Notes: generated by a model from the letters alone, not told the origin. Shown: positions 11,424 to 22,039, counted from the first letter of the stretch. The stretch is DNA of 64,000 bases from Adiantum capillus-veneris (GCA_014529385.2 CM043959.1:3822358-3886357); one strand, 5' to 3'. Numbers and translations are program-made.

Positions 11424-13024
11424 TGATGTAGATTCCGTCCTCGGAAGCTATTGAGTTGAAGCTGGATCGTCGAGGTGGAAGAGCATTTGAGATGAATGTC
11501 CTTAGCCTTCTTCAATCACTGCAAAATCAAACAACATTGGCACAGTAATTGCATTCTCTTAAAAAGCATATGCAGTTTTAGGTAGACACATTGATTGGTA
11601 AAAGAATTTCAAACAATTTGTTAGCAATGAACATTAAATTGCAATGTAATCAAATGCATAAACAGATGTAAAGGTAGAAAATTAAACAAGTCTGGGGTCG
11701 CTAATATGACGGTCAAAAGCACTAGAGATCGAATATTAATACCATGGGTAAGCTTCTTAATTTTCTCTGGTCAATTAAGTTGTTTAATCGCGAGAGCCAA
11801 GTATTCATGTTCGAGGGCTGACTAGAGGCTATACCTAGAAGACTTTGTAGTTAAGCTACCATAAAAGGAATTTCTCATGAAATCATCGCCTGACTGATTA
11901 CTTTTTCTTTGACCCCCCAAAGTCTTTTCACATTGATTCAATTATGAAGTGGGTGCTTATTTTGTATGCCTTGGGTTTTTTGCTTTTCAAGGAAAAGCGC
12001 CCACACTGGGAACCTCTAGGGCTCTAGTACCATAGGCAATACATGTGAGTGAAGTACCAATTCAAGCCGAGATTTCTCTTCCAGCGTAAGATTTTACATT
12101 GTGGCACTTTGATTTTTTGTTTGTTCATTTTCAACATTTAAATTTTGTAACTTTGGGGGGTCATAAAACATTGTTACCCTCCCCAGGCTCATCACATTAG
12201 TAAACTCCCTTTATAATTCTTAAGCTAAAGGTCACTAGGGTTAAGCCCACTAGAAAGCCCTAGTACATTTCACACAATGCTGCCTAAATCGGATTAAGAA
12301 CCTAAGTAACCATTGATTATTAGGAAGGCACTCCCCATGGTATTAAGAGAAGATCTCTAACACCTAACTTGGTCAAACTAGCTTAGTCGGACTGCTTGAT
12401 TTTTAAACCTAGACAAGTGATTATGACAAACATTACATTGAATTAAATGTTTGATACTAAGCCAATGCGCTGAATATTATGCTACCAATCACAATCAAAG
12501 CAGACAAACATGGATGCAAAAAGATAAAGGCAATGCTAATGGACAAGAAACACCTGTTTGTGTTGATGGTCGCGCTTGATTTGAAGGTTCCATGAAGGTC
12601 CAAATGCTATCAATAGCAACACGTTCCTGTACACACTATGAAATACAAACAATACCTCTAGGAGGCACATCAGTGGGAAAAGAGAACTTTGCTAATCACT
12701 CAACTCTAAAACAGAAACACTCTGTCGTACTAATCTTACTTACCCTCCATCACTCAAGTGATGAGGATCAAAGGTGTTTTATGGCATAGGTTTCTGTTTC
12801 ACTGTACCAGATGTGAATGTGTAGGTCTGAGTCAATGTTTTGACTTTAATGTGCATACTCGCTTGCTAATTGCTCTTGCTCTTTTTTTTCTTCTTTTTTT
12901 TTGTGAGTATAAATCTTTATATGTACATTCCCTAAGATTGGAATTGAGAGGTCAGGGAAAAAGGTTGAGAGGGAAGCAAGTGAATGATGGATGTCCACAA
13001 ACATTCCCCCCTTCCTTGGGTAGA
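11424..13024 (-). other. NA1 3-prime untranslated region
   Basis: 1.6 kb between the ORF stop and the 3-prime tract. No ORF above about 90 codons and no conserved domain seen on either strand. Poly-T and mixed AT sequence lie near 12880-12905. Confidence 0.6.
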
Positions 13025-14548
13025 TCATACCGTTTGAAATGAGCTTGTCACCCTTTGAAACCAATTGTTCCAGTTGGTAATAGGTGAGGATTTTTTCCAG
13101 TAGTTTTCTATTACCCTAGGTGCCTCGTCAAGTTGTAAGGGTGGTAAGGTATTCTCCCAAGATCGAACTTGAAGTGGTTCATCAGGTGATTCTTGAACAC
13201 TGGGAGGTGTGGATTCTTTTGTAGCTTCATGGAGGTCCACTACTATAGATGGAGGCTGTGTAGAAGCTTTTACCTCTATGGATGTATTACATGAGGAGCT
13301 AGAAGCTTCATGGGACTCCCCCCTTCCTGAGCTAGGTGGAACAAATCGTTCTTTCTTTGGTACCCAAACTAGCTCGGGAGCGGGTGTGTAACATTCCATG
13401 ATTTTTTCCTTTCCGCGATTTTCAATTTGTTTTGGAGCCACAGGATTGGGTTTACATGGGCCAGGTGACAGGTAAGAGTATACTTTACGTTTGGGCACCC
13501 AGATTTGATCATTTCCTTCATAGTATCCTTGGGCTTCCAATAGTCGTTTAGGAATCCAACGCAGCGTTTCTTTACATTTCTTGGAGTGAGTGGTACGGTT
13601 CTTACTAGGTTTCCGTTTTTTTGCATCAACCATGCTCACTACAGAGGTTTTAGGGACCCACTTGTATGTTTTCTCTGTTATATTAGGATGGTTCTTGTGT
13701 GTCTCAAGCTTTCTTTCAACTACATCAGTTGAAGCTCTAGAGAGTTGGGCTATGGGGATGTATGGTTCAACCTCCTGGACATGCAATGTCTTGGGTTTTA
13801 TTTCCTTGGGCAATATCTGAGGGACTATGGCTTGAGTGGTAGGGCTAAGAGTTGGTTTTTGCGTTGTAACACCCCCAGTCCCCCAATCAATAGTGCATTT
13901 GGTGGCTATCATCCTCGTGCGGCCTAGGTTTATATTACCCTCCATAGTTCCAGTAGGCATGACCAAAAAGTCTTGAGCTACCACCCCATTGTCATAACTG
14001 ACAGAAGTGTGCCAGATTCCAAAAACCGCAGTTTTTTTCTTGTTGACACCCTTGACTTGGATAATACTCTCAGATAGAGGTGGCTTCCCTAACTGACACC
14101 ACACCCCATAGGATAGCAGATTGTATTTAGCACCCGTGTCCAATAAGGCGTTATATAGCACTTTTCCATAGGCACTATTTAACTCAATGGGGTATCGTAG
14201 AGGTGTGTCAGAGTCCAACCCATCCTCTTTGTGTGCTTCATTTGCATCAGGTTCTGAGCGAGTAGCTCTACCTAATGTTTCCATGAAACGGCTAAACATA
14301 CTAGTACTAGGCTGTGGAGCTTCGGGAGGTGCATGGCCTTCTCTCTCAGTGTTTTGGGTAGGGTATGCTTCCATGATTTCTGAGTCGGAGGAGGAATCAC
14401 TAGCGGCTATTTTAGGGTCTTGGGTGGTGCTACCTTGTGTCCCCGCTGAGGGTCTAGAGCTTATCGTGGATGGGTGATGGGTGTCCGTATGAACAGAGGC
14501 ACCCTCAATATGCTCGTGTTCTAGCACCCGCCCAGAGCGTAAGTGCAT
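13025..14548 (-). CDS. NA1 ORF: retropepsin-like protein with four W(V/I)PK motifs
   Basis: 507 codons, fully open. The start MHLRSGRVLEH resembles the LRSGK/R segment that precedes the protease in many plant gypsy polyproteins. Residues ~40-110 are Ser/Pro-rich. The retropepsin-like site YNALLDTGAKYNLLSYGVW lies near residue 133-151, with a possible C-terminal box NINLGRTRMI near 205. After that come four spaced motifs, KWVPK, RWIPK, IWVPK and VWVPK (about residues 290-400), in a basic Ser-rich region, then a Pro-rich acidic tail. No zinc knuckle, RT or integrase. The active site D-T-G is intact. The order matches the C-terminal extension of GYP1, suggesting descent from that type of domain. 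Function unknown; protease activity is inferred only from the motif. Confidence 0.8.
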   Translation of the reverse strand: MHLRSGRVLEHEHIEGASVHTDTHHPSTISSRPSAGTQGSTTQDPKIAASDSSSDSEIMEAYPTQNTEREGHAPPEAPQPSTSMFSRFMETLGRATRSEPDANEAHKEDGLDSDTPLRYPIELNSAYGKVLYNALLDTGAKYNLLSYGVWCQLGKPPLSESIIQVKGVNKKKTAVFGIWHTSVSYDNGVVAQDFLVMPTGTMEGNINLGRTRMIATKCTIDWGTGGVTTQKPTLSPTTQAIVPQILPKEIKPKTLHVQEVEPYIPIAQLSRASTDVVERKLETHKNHPNITEKTYKWVPKTSVVSMVDAKKRKPSKNRTTHSKKCKETLRWIPKRLLEAQGYYEGNDQIWVPKRKVYSYLSPGPCKPNPVAPKQIENRGKEKIMECYTPAPELVWVPKKERFVPPSSGRGESHEASSSSCNTSIEVKASTQPPSIVVDLHEATKESTPPSVQESPDEPLQVRSWENTLPPLQLDEAPRVIENYWKKSSPITNWNNWFQRVTSSFQTV

Positions 14549-15536
14549 GTGCTTTTGATACCCTAAGGTGTCAAAAAGCTGCTCTAGGAGGCCTTGTGAC
14601 TAGTTTTTAGCGTGTTTTTTGTTTGTTTTTTTGCTAGATTTTTTAGAGCGTGTCGTGGAATGGGCCGTGTGATAGCTCAAAACGAGCGTATCGGTCAGAG
14701 GGTCGTGCCGTGCTTTACAGCCCTCCGTTTGGTCACTCTATGCTCTCGGAATCCCTAAAACTGTCAATTTCCAGTAGGGAACTAGGCCCAAACTAGAAAG
14801 TCTAAGGGTGCAAGTGGGAAGAGAAAGGAGGAGAGTGGAGGACTTGTCCCACATGCTCTCATTCTCTCTTGAGGGAGTAGGGTATATATATAAGAGTGAG
14901 TCTAGTATATATCATAAGACTGAGGACTGAGGCCTGGGCTTGGGCTTGGGCTTGGGCTTGGGCTTGGGAAAATGATCTCGATCTATCTTTCATACAAACC
15001 AACCCGTCCGTTTTAAGAGTCACGTTTTTTATTTTCGAAAAATTTCGCCGCCCGCTCACTCGCGTTTTTTTATTTCCGAATTTTTATTTTCTTTTTTTCT
15101 TTTTTTTTCCTTTTTTTTTTGGGAGATAAAATAAAAAACTTTTTTTTTTTTGTGCAGAAATACAGAAATTGAAAACGCAGGTATGCAAAAAATGCAGAAT
15201 TGCAAAAAATGCAGAAATTGCAGGAAAAAACGCAGAAAATGCAGAAAATGCAGAAATTGCAGAAATTTAAAAAAAGCAGAAATGCAGAAAAACGCAAAAA
15301 TTGAAAACGCCGAACTTGAAAATGCAGAAATTGCGGAAATTGAAAACGCCGAACTTGAAAATGCAGAAATTGCGGAAATTGAAAAAACGCAGACAATAGC
15401 AGAAATTGAAACTTGACAGCAATTGCAGAAAACGCAAAAAACAGAAACCTCCACACACTCCTTCCCTGCCTTTCCTATGATACAAATTGCACCACAAGGA
15501 AGCGTAAAGTGCTAACCGAGCTTAGTGTAATGCATA
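14549..15536 (-). other. NA1 leader with low-complexity repeats
   Basis: About 1 kb between the primer site and the ORF. It holds a hexanucleotide run (GGGCTT)n at about 14935-14968, a pyrimidine block at 15065-15150, and at 15160-15415 a degenerate array of GCAGAAATTG/GCAGAAAATG units, including two near-identical ~40-bp copies (about 15301-15340 and 15341-15380). No convincing gene; ORFs here follow the repeat. Confidence 0.75.
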
Positions 15537-15554
15537 TCCCCGGCAGCGGCGCCA
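15537..15554 (-). other. NA1 primer binding site (Asp-tRNA type)
   Basis: The minus strand reads TGGCGCCGCTGCCGGGGA, 4 bp inside the right LTR. It is one base from the commonly quoted plant Asp-tRNA site TGGCGCCGTTGCCGGGGA. It is the same class as the GYP1 site and different from the COP1 host. Confidence 0.9.
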
Positions 15555-15558
15555 AAAA

Positions 15559-15801
15559 TGTGCGCTCCTTGCCGCACTGTCGAAGCAAGGGACTTGCCAA
15601 TACACCGTATGCGAGCCACAAACGGCTCCAAGCACACAACATGCCTAAACTAGCAAGCTCAAGAAAACAAAGGGTGTGTCACTCACCGCTCTACGCTCGC
15701 CTTCGTGGTGGATTCCTCGCCGCGATGAAGAAGAAGCTGCAGTCGTGCCGCGCTCAACCGCTTCGCCGCCGTCGTGCCTTCGTAATGCTCGATCGCGCAC
15801 A

Positions 15802-15845
<44 letters not shown>

Positions 15846-16139
15846 AGGAGGTGAAGAAGAAGAAGATGGAGATGGAGCAAGAGCACTCTTCAATTGCACA
15901 AATGAGAGAATGAGTAAAAATTAGGTTTAGTTGGCTTTTATAGGAGCTCACCCCATTCACACTTGGGCGCCCATGCTTAACCAACTAATCCCTTGAATGT
16001 CCAAGTTAAAGTGCGCCTCTCATCGGCGATCACTCTACCTTTCCCTATTGGTCCGACAAGCCCGGTACCTGACTCTAAATCATACATAATACACGTCCGT
16101 CGTAGGTGATGGGGTGTCCGTGAGCCGTGAGGGTTAACA
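15559..16139 (-). repeat. NA1 right (5-prime) LTR
   Basis: 581 bp, TGTGCGC...TTAACA. The minus strand has TATAAAAG at 15935-15942, a likely TATA box. Confidence 0.95.
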
Positions 16140-17373
16140 TTGTCCCTTTTAGATACCTAAGTATCCACGTCACAGCTTGCCAATGCTCTTTACCTTGGTT
16201 GTCCATGAACCTACTCACAACTCCCACTGCATGTGCAATGTCTGGCCTTGTCCAGACCATAGCATACATTAGAGAACCTACCGCTGCAGCATATGGAACT
16301 TTAGACATATAGGCTATCTCCTCTTGTGTCTTTGGACACGTATCCTTCGTTAGTTTAAAGTGACCAGCCAAAGGTGTAGAAACTGGTTTTGCATTTTGCA
16401 TTGCAAACCTTTCTAGTACCTTCTTAATGTAACACTCTTGAGATAGCTTTATTGTCTTCTTCGTCCTGTCCCTTGATATTTTCATACCAAGTATCCTCTT
16501 TGCAGAACCTAAATCTTTCATTGAAAAAGATTTAGACAGCTCCTCTTTTAGGTCTTTGATGTCCTGTAGGTTAGCACTTGCAATCAACATGTCATCAACA
16601 TACAGCATTAGGATGATGAATTTCCCATCTCCCAAATTCTTCGTGTAGACGCAGTGATCTGAGTTGCATCTTGTGAATCCATGATCCAACATCCATCAAT
16701 CAAACTTCAAGTACCATTGTCTTGATGCTTGCTTTAAACCATACAAGCTCTTCTTTAATCTGCAAACCATTTTCTCCTTACCTTTTACTTCATACCCCTT
16801 TGGTTGAAGCATGTAGATTTCCTCCTCTAAGTCACCGTGAGGGAATGCCGTATTTACATCCATTTGCTCGAGATTTAAATCATGAGCAGCCACAAGGCTT
16901 AAGACAGGCCTAATTGAGTTCATTTTTACAACAGGAGAAAATATTTCATTGAAGTCAATACCTTTCTTTTGAGAAAACCCTTTTACCACAAGCCTAGACT
17001 TGTACCTTTTCTTCCCACCTTCTTCTTCCTTCAGCTTGTACACCCATTTGTTTTGAAGTGCCCGCTTACCTTTAGGAAACTCAACCAACTCCCATGTTTG
17101 GTTGCGATGAAGTGGGTCCACCTGCACTTGCATGCTCTTCGTCCATTCTTCTTTGGATTCATGTTGCACAGCTTCTTCGTATGATTTTGGCTCTCCAGAA
17201 TCTGAGATCAAGAGATGGTTGAAGGAAGGAACAAACCTTTCTGGACGTCTACTTGCTCTTGTAGATCTTCCGGGAATAGGTTGAGGCTCCTCATTTTGTT
17301 GACGTTGTTGCACATTGTCACCGTTTGCAGTCCTTGAGTCTTCAACTGTCCTCAAGCTCCATGTACTCATCAC
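16140..17373 (-). pseudogene. COP1 reverse transcriptase
   Basis: It reads WELVEFPKGKRALQNKWVYK, RLVVKGFSQKKGIDFNEIFSP and QMDVNTAFPHGDLEEEIYM, then LYGLKQASRQWYLKFD followed by an in-frame stop at about 16693. It continues with LYVDDMLIAS (catalytic Y-V-D-D) and DLGSAKRILGMKI, and ends at AVTWILRYLKGT beside the NA1 insertion. This is the plant copia RT, which copies element RNA into cDNA. The catalytic box is intact; only the stop and upstream frame change disable it. Confidence 0.93.
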
Positions 17374-18119
17374 CTGTTTCTTTTGTTTGTTTTCTTTCCA
17401 AGTAATCTTTGTACATATTTTGTTCGTTAAAAATTACATCCCTACTCCTTAAGATTTTACCATCTTCAGGATTCCATAGGCAATACCCAAAGTCACCTTC
17501 TCCATAGCCAATGAAGAAACACTTTTTTGGACTTTGCATCTAGCTTTGATCTTAGGCTTCTATCTATGTGCATGAAAGCCTCGCACCCAAACACTTTGAG
17601 TAATGCATAATTCACCAATTTACCTGTCCATGCCTCTTCTGGAACTCCCCCATCGATTGCCGTTGAGGGTGAACGGTTGATTAAGTACACGGACGTACTT
17701 ACAGCTTCCGCCCAAAGCTCAAGCGGTAGGCCTGCATGTAGCTACATGCTTTGTGCTCGCTCCATGATTGTCCTGTTTATCCTTTCTGAAATCCCATTTT
17801 GTTGAGGTGTTCTTGGGGTTGTCCTTTGTCTCTGAATGCCATTGCTAGCACAAAAGCTTTCAAAAGCTTGGCTGCAATATTCGCCTCCATTGTCGGACCT
17901 GAGGCATTTAACCTTGGTACCTGCTTCATTCTCCACAAAGGCTTTCCACCCTTGAAATATGGAAAATACATTGGATTTATTCTTCATGACATAAACCCAT
18001 GTTTTTCTAGTCGCATCGTCTATGAATGTTACATAGTACAATGAGCCACCAAGTGATGGTGTACTTGCAGGACCCCAAACATCAGAATGAACCAACTCAA
18101 GTTTTTTTTTTTCTTTCAT
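17374..18119 (-). pseudogene. COP1 integrase core and C-terminal region
   Basis: It reads LELVHSDVWGP (first Asp), CLRSDNGGEY (second Asp) and TPQQNGISERINRTI (Glu), so all three D-D-E residues are present. Stops follow at about 17742. The C-terminal copia motif YLINRSPS...EAWTGK (17493-17690) comes next, then a frame change near 17520 and GYGEGDFGYCLWNPED. A further frame change leads into the RT. The integrase is joined to the upstream PR part through a poly-Lys stretch (T-run at 18101-18110) where the frame slips. Confidence 0.9.
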
Positions 18120-18780
18120 TTCTTGATTTTTGAAATTTTACCCTCTTTTGTTTACCATAAACACAATCTTCACAGAACTGTAAGTCCACTTCTTTCAAAC
18201 CTGGTAGAAGCTTCTTTGTTTGAAGGATTTGCATTCCTTTGGCACTCATATGCCCAAGCCAGTAGTGCCACACCGCACTGTCAACTTCTGTAGTTGCTGC
18301 ACAAGCTAAAGGTTGTGTACTAACAGTACACAAGTAAAGTGTACCAACCTTTTCTCCCTTGGAAACCACCAAAGATCCCTTTGAGATCTTCCACCATTTG
18401 TTTCCGAATGCAATGTTGTGACCTTCATCGTCCAATTGTCCTGTAGAGATCAAATTTTTGCGAAGAGAAGGAACATGCCTAACATCTTTAAGCTTCCATT
18501 CATTTCCGTTAGCAGTTTTGACAGAAATTGTACCTTTGCCGACAATCTCACAAGCTTCATCATCTCCCAAGTATACATACCCAAAATTACCTTTGGTGTA
18601 GTCTTGGAAATGTTGCTTGTGTGGTGTCGCATGGAATGAAGCCCCGGAATCTACTATCCAAGAATTAGACACATTGTCTAATGAGAGAATTAGAGCATCT
18701 TGCTCTACTTTACCTGCCACATTGGCCTCTGATGTTGGCTTTTTGTCTTGAGGCTCTGTCTCCTTCTTCTTCTTGGACCA
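18097..18780 (-). pseudogene. COP1 protease and GAG-pre-integrase region
   Basis: It continues in the gag frame after one stop. The active site is WIVDSGASFHATPH, a complete copia D-S-G. RHVPSLRKNLISTGQLDDEG and the zinc-binding segment WHYWLGHMSAKGMQIL...CEDCVYGK mark the GAG-pre-integrase domain. It ends at a Lys-rich run beside a homopolymer, where the frame is lost. Confidence 0.9.
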
Positions 18781-19521
18781 TCAATCCTTCTTGACGTGGC
18801 CCTTTCTGCCGCAGTTCCAACATTCAAGAACAGACTTTGTGCTTGACTTGCTCCGCCTTGAGCGATCACGACCCTTTTGGTTTTTGAACCTCTCCTTAGG
18901 CCTTCCTCTTGTTTCCACGGACAGTGCAGCACTTGATGATTCTCCTGTGCTTCTCCTTTGTATTTCCTCTCTTAGGAGAACACCCACAACATCATCAAAC
19001 TTAAGAGTATTTGTGCCAGAAATAGAATTACTTACAGCCATCACAAGGCTGTCCCAACTATCCCGTAGAGATGATAGTATAAGAAGAGCTCGCACTTCGT
19101 CATCAAAATTAATTTTCACCGATCGAAGTTGACTTATCTTTGTGTTAAAGTCATTTAGGTGTTCTGCAATTGAACCATTCTCTTCCATCTTTAGATTGAA
19201 CAAGCGCTTCATAAGAAATACCTTATTGGAAGCCGATGGTTTCTCGTAGAAGTCGTCAAGTGACTTCATCAAGTCCTCCGTGGTCTTCATCTCCGAAACA
19301 TTGAAGGCCACCGTTGACGCCAAGCTTAACCGGATTGTTCCCAGTACCTTTTGATCAAGGACAATCCATGCTTCATCTGCCATTGTTGCGGGCTTCTTTG
19401 CAAGACCGCCTAGTGGCAAATAGAGGTCCTTCTGGTAGAGATAGTCTTCAATCTGCATCTTCCAATGTTGGTAGTTTTTTCCGTTGAACTTCTCAATCTT
19501 GAGCTTCCCTTCCTCCGCCAT
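18781..19521 (-). pseudogene. COP1 gag ending at a stop inside the zinc knuckle
   Basis: 246 codons starting MAEEGKLKIEKFNGKNY, the typical copia gag N-terminus (FNGKNYQHWKMQIEDYL), through LLILSSLRDSWDSLV and a basic tail. The zinc knuckle reads CWNCGRKGHVKKD and then TGA: the fourth ligand Cys codon has become a stop, after which the frame stays open into the protease. The start is 60 bp inside the primer site and is the natural first Met. Confidence 0.92.
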
Positions 19522-19579
19522 AAATCCCGCTCAATTCAAGGAGTCCTTTCCTTGAAATAATTTAGCTACGAGCAAACCT

Positions 19580-19592
19580 TGCTCTGATACCA
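19580..19592 (-). other. COP1 primer binding site (initiator-Met tRNA)
   Basis: The minus strand reads TGGTATCAGAGCA, an exact match to the common plant retrotransposon iMet site, 2 bp inside the right LTR. It defines the right LTR as 5-prime. Confidence 0.95.
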
Positions 19593-19594
19593 GT

Positions 19595-20352
19595 TGTTAG
19601 GAAATAAGACGTAGCTAAATAGATAATTGAGTAGATTACTTAATGGAGAGAGATAGATTTACATACACGAGATTATAGAGTAGAGAGAGAGAGAGAAAGA
19701 GTACACAGGATATACGTGGTTCACCCAATGTGGGCTACGTCCACGGGAAAGCAGCCACTCAATGGCTTTAGTACTTCAAAACAAGAAGTAGTTTACAAAG
19801 GGATTATACCCTTTTGGAGCTCCCGCCTTGCTTCACTCTCACCACCTCACACCCACCTTGTTGCATCCACTTCACACTCTGAAATGTGTGTAGAAATGGC
19901 CTCCTTTTATAGGCCAAAAGGGTTGCCCTCTCTCATGAGAGGCAGCCATGTGTAGCCGTCCTTGTGTGAATAAGTCCAAATCGGACCCTCCTATCCGCCC
20001 ATGTGTGGCCGCCCTTGTGTAGACAAATCCTCTTTTGAATTTGGCCACCGGCCACCGGCCATTGACTACGGCCATCGGCCAACCGACCGGTCGATTTTCG
20101 ACCACTTTTGGCCGCCGTCCGGCCATAATATTTCGACGAAAAGGAATATTCCGGCGAGGGGGGAAAAAGTGTCGGGGGCTTCTGCCCCCGACGCCCCTAA
20201 AGTTGCCCCTGAATTTTGGCCGTGAAAATTTTGGCTTTCGGCGAGTGATTTTCCTTCACGCACGATGGCTTCTCCTCATAATGGGGGCTTTACAAATGTG
20301 CACTTTTACCAAAGAAAATTACAAAGGGGTAAATCAGGCTCCATACTTAACA
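19595..20352 (-). repeat. COP1 right (5-prime) LTR
   Basis: 758 bp, TGTTAGG...TTAACA. It differs from the left copy by scattered substitutions and by an extra CTTCTGCCCCCGACG-like segment near 20176-20193. It should hold the element promoter. Confidence 0.95.
19904..19911 (-). promoter_or_regulatory. Probable TATA box of COP1 5-prime LTR
   Basis: The minus strand reads TATAAAAG inside the 5-prime LTR, about 310 bp upstream of its inner end, and is conserved in the left LTR. This is a plausible RNA polymerase II core promoter by sequence only. Confidence 0.6.
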
Positions 20353-20357
20353 CCCTC

Positions 20358-22033
20358 ATATGTGCTTTTTGCATGTTATTCATCATTTTATTCATTCTTT
20401 TGAGCATATCTTCTATGGTTGTAAGCGGTGCTATAGCATTTTTCTCCACTTGTGTCGGTTTGGTGGATGTTGTTTTCTCACTTTGGTTATCCTTAGGGAC
20501 ATCTTCTTCATTGAAAATATCACAATTGTCTCTTAAGTCAATAGCATCTAACACACACTCTTCTAGGGTCATATGTTTCTTGCTATACAATTTAGCATGA
20601 AGTTCTTTGTTTAGTAGTCCCTCTAGAAACAATGATACTAATCTTTCTTTTGTAGGCTATGGCCATCTTGCAATGTATTGTTTCATTCTAGTTGCACAAT
20701 CCCTAACAGACTCACCTTGTTTTTTTTTTAAGCTATAGATTTGAGCTACTGTATTGTGTTTGATCCCCGTTTTGAAACAAGCAGCTACAAATCCTTGAGC
20801 TAATGTATTTAAGTCCATGATTGACCTTGGTGAAATATTTTGGAACCATGTATGTGCTTTTCCTTCTAATGTCATTCCAAATCCCTCAAATTGAGTATGG
20901 AAATCAAATATGCATTTTGCTCTTAGCACTTGCTTAAAGCTTGCTAAGTGGTCATATGGGTCCCAAGATCCACCGTATTTTTTGACCCATTTCTAAAAAT
21001 CAACTGATCTGACACGTCTATTTGGTTCAACTCCTGGTCTCTTGGTAGGTGGTCCTGTCCCGAGTCCTTCAAACCAGTCTGTTGGAAATAGTGACTCTTG
21101 TAGCCCTAGACTGGCTTTAGTGTCACCCGGTTTTCTTCGTGATGAGGTAGTTTCTAGTTTTTTAACATTACTCTCAAAAGATCTCTTGCAGAGTTCATAT
21201 CTTGGTCTAGTTTGTCCTTGGCCCAATATCCAATCCCTTATGGAGTACCCTTGGTATTTGTTTTGTTCCACCTCCTCATGAGTCATCATAACAAAGTTAT
21301 TGTTATAACAATCCCTAAACAGGTAGGTTGGTAGATCTATTGAACCCTTGTCTTTGATTTTGAAGATATAGATGATCTTCATGGGTGTTAGTTGTCCTGA
21401 TTTGGCATGAGAAGTCCATAGAAGATCTTTAGCATTTCTATCCTCCCAACAATAGACTCCGATCCTAGGATTATCTGTGCTAAGACGTTTCAAAGGCTTC
21501 AAATCAACTTGATCGTATCCCTCAAATTCTAAAGTCGGTGGTCCTTCTTTTGCTGCCATATCTGGAATTATGGTATTTACTTATAACCCCCATTTGTCTA
21601 TTACGTCAGGGTTTTCAACTTGTAAATACTGAGTTTCATTTTTATCCATGTACATTTTTCCTTGTTTGTTTGCCCTGATTTTCTCTTCAAACTCTATGTC
21701 ATGGTCATCAATGTGAATGACATACTCTTCATTAGGATCCATGTAAACCTGAGCTCCATGGCAATTAGCCTTATAAAAGGAGAGTATGTGCTTATATAGC
21801 ACTGTTGTTCCGGTTTATGAATGAGTCAAATAGGAAGACATTTTAGATGTTGATTCTGAAAAAGCTGCTAAGACTTCTTCAAGGATAGTATCCAAGTGAT
21901 CTCCTTGGTCCATACTCTCTTTGGTGGATACTCTACTAGTAGTCTCTCCAAATATGCCTTGATTTGCTAGTATACAACCAAATCTAAGATTCATATAGAC
22001 TTGTGAAGCCCTGGATAGAGTACTTACCGTCAA
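20358..22033 (-). pseudogene. GYP1 gag N-terminal half, cut by COP1
   Basis: One continuous minus-strand frame runs from 22033 to the COP1 insertion point and is broken only by in-frame stops, at about 21815, 21581, 20993 and 20657; there is no frameshift. The segment 20700-20930 has the retrotransposon gag signature: FEGFGMTLEGKAHTWFQ, then TRMKQYIARWP and SLFLEGLLNKELHAKLY. Gag forms the virus-like particle core. The four stops fit single C-to-T or G-to-A changes of Gln or Trp codons. The start at 22033 is only the first Met in frame. Confidence 0.75.
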
Positions 22034-22039
22034 ATTGAC

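Larger units (their letters stand above)
10837..16139 (-). mobile_element. NA1: young non-autonomous LTR retrotransposon nested in COP1
   Basis: 5303 bp with LTRs of 575 and 581 bp, starting TGTGCGCTCC and ending GGGTTAACA, flanked by a perfect target duplication TTGTC (10832-10836 and 16140-16144). The primer site is Asp-tRNA type and the polypurine tract lies next to the left LTR. The LTRs differ by only about five to six substitutions and a CT-repeat length change, making it the youngest unit in the nest. There is no RT, RNase H or integrase; the single long ORF encodes a retropepsin-like/W-x-P-K protein. It must use enzymes from another element, plausibly a gypsy relative with the same primer type. 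Confidence 0.95.
9519..20352 (-). mobile_element. COP1: Ty1/copia LTR retrotransposon inserted in GYP1 gag
   Basis: It is bounded by direct LTRs starting TGTTA and ending TAACA and flanked by a perfect 5-bp target duplication CCCTC (9514-9518 and 20353-20357). The primer site is initiator-Met type and the domain order is gag-PR-INT-RT-RNaseH, diagnostic of Ty1/copia. A younger element, NA1, interrupts its RNase H. The two LTRs (751 and 758 bp) differ at some thirty or more positions plus small indels by eye, so this copy is older than NA1. Its gag-pol has one nonsense change at the zinc knuckle, other stops and about three frameshifts. Confidence 0.95.

Noticed and set aside
15056-15497. Phe-rich and Asn-Ala-Glu repeat proteins
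   Set aside because: Translations of the GCAGAAATTG array in the NA1 leader; no independent coding evidence.
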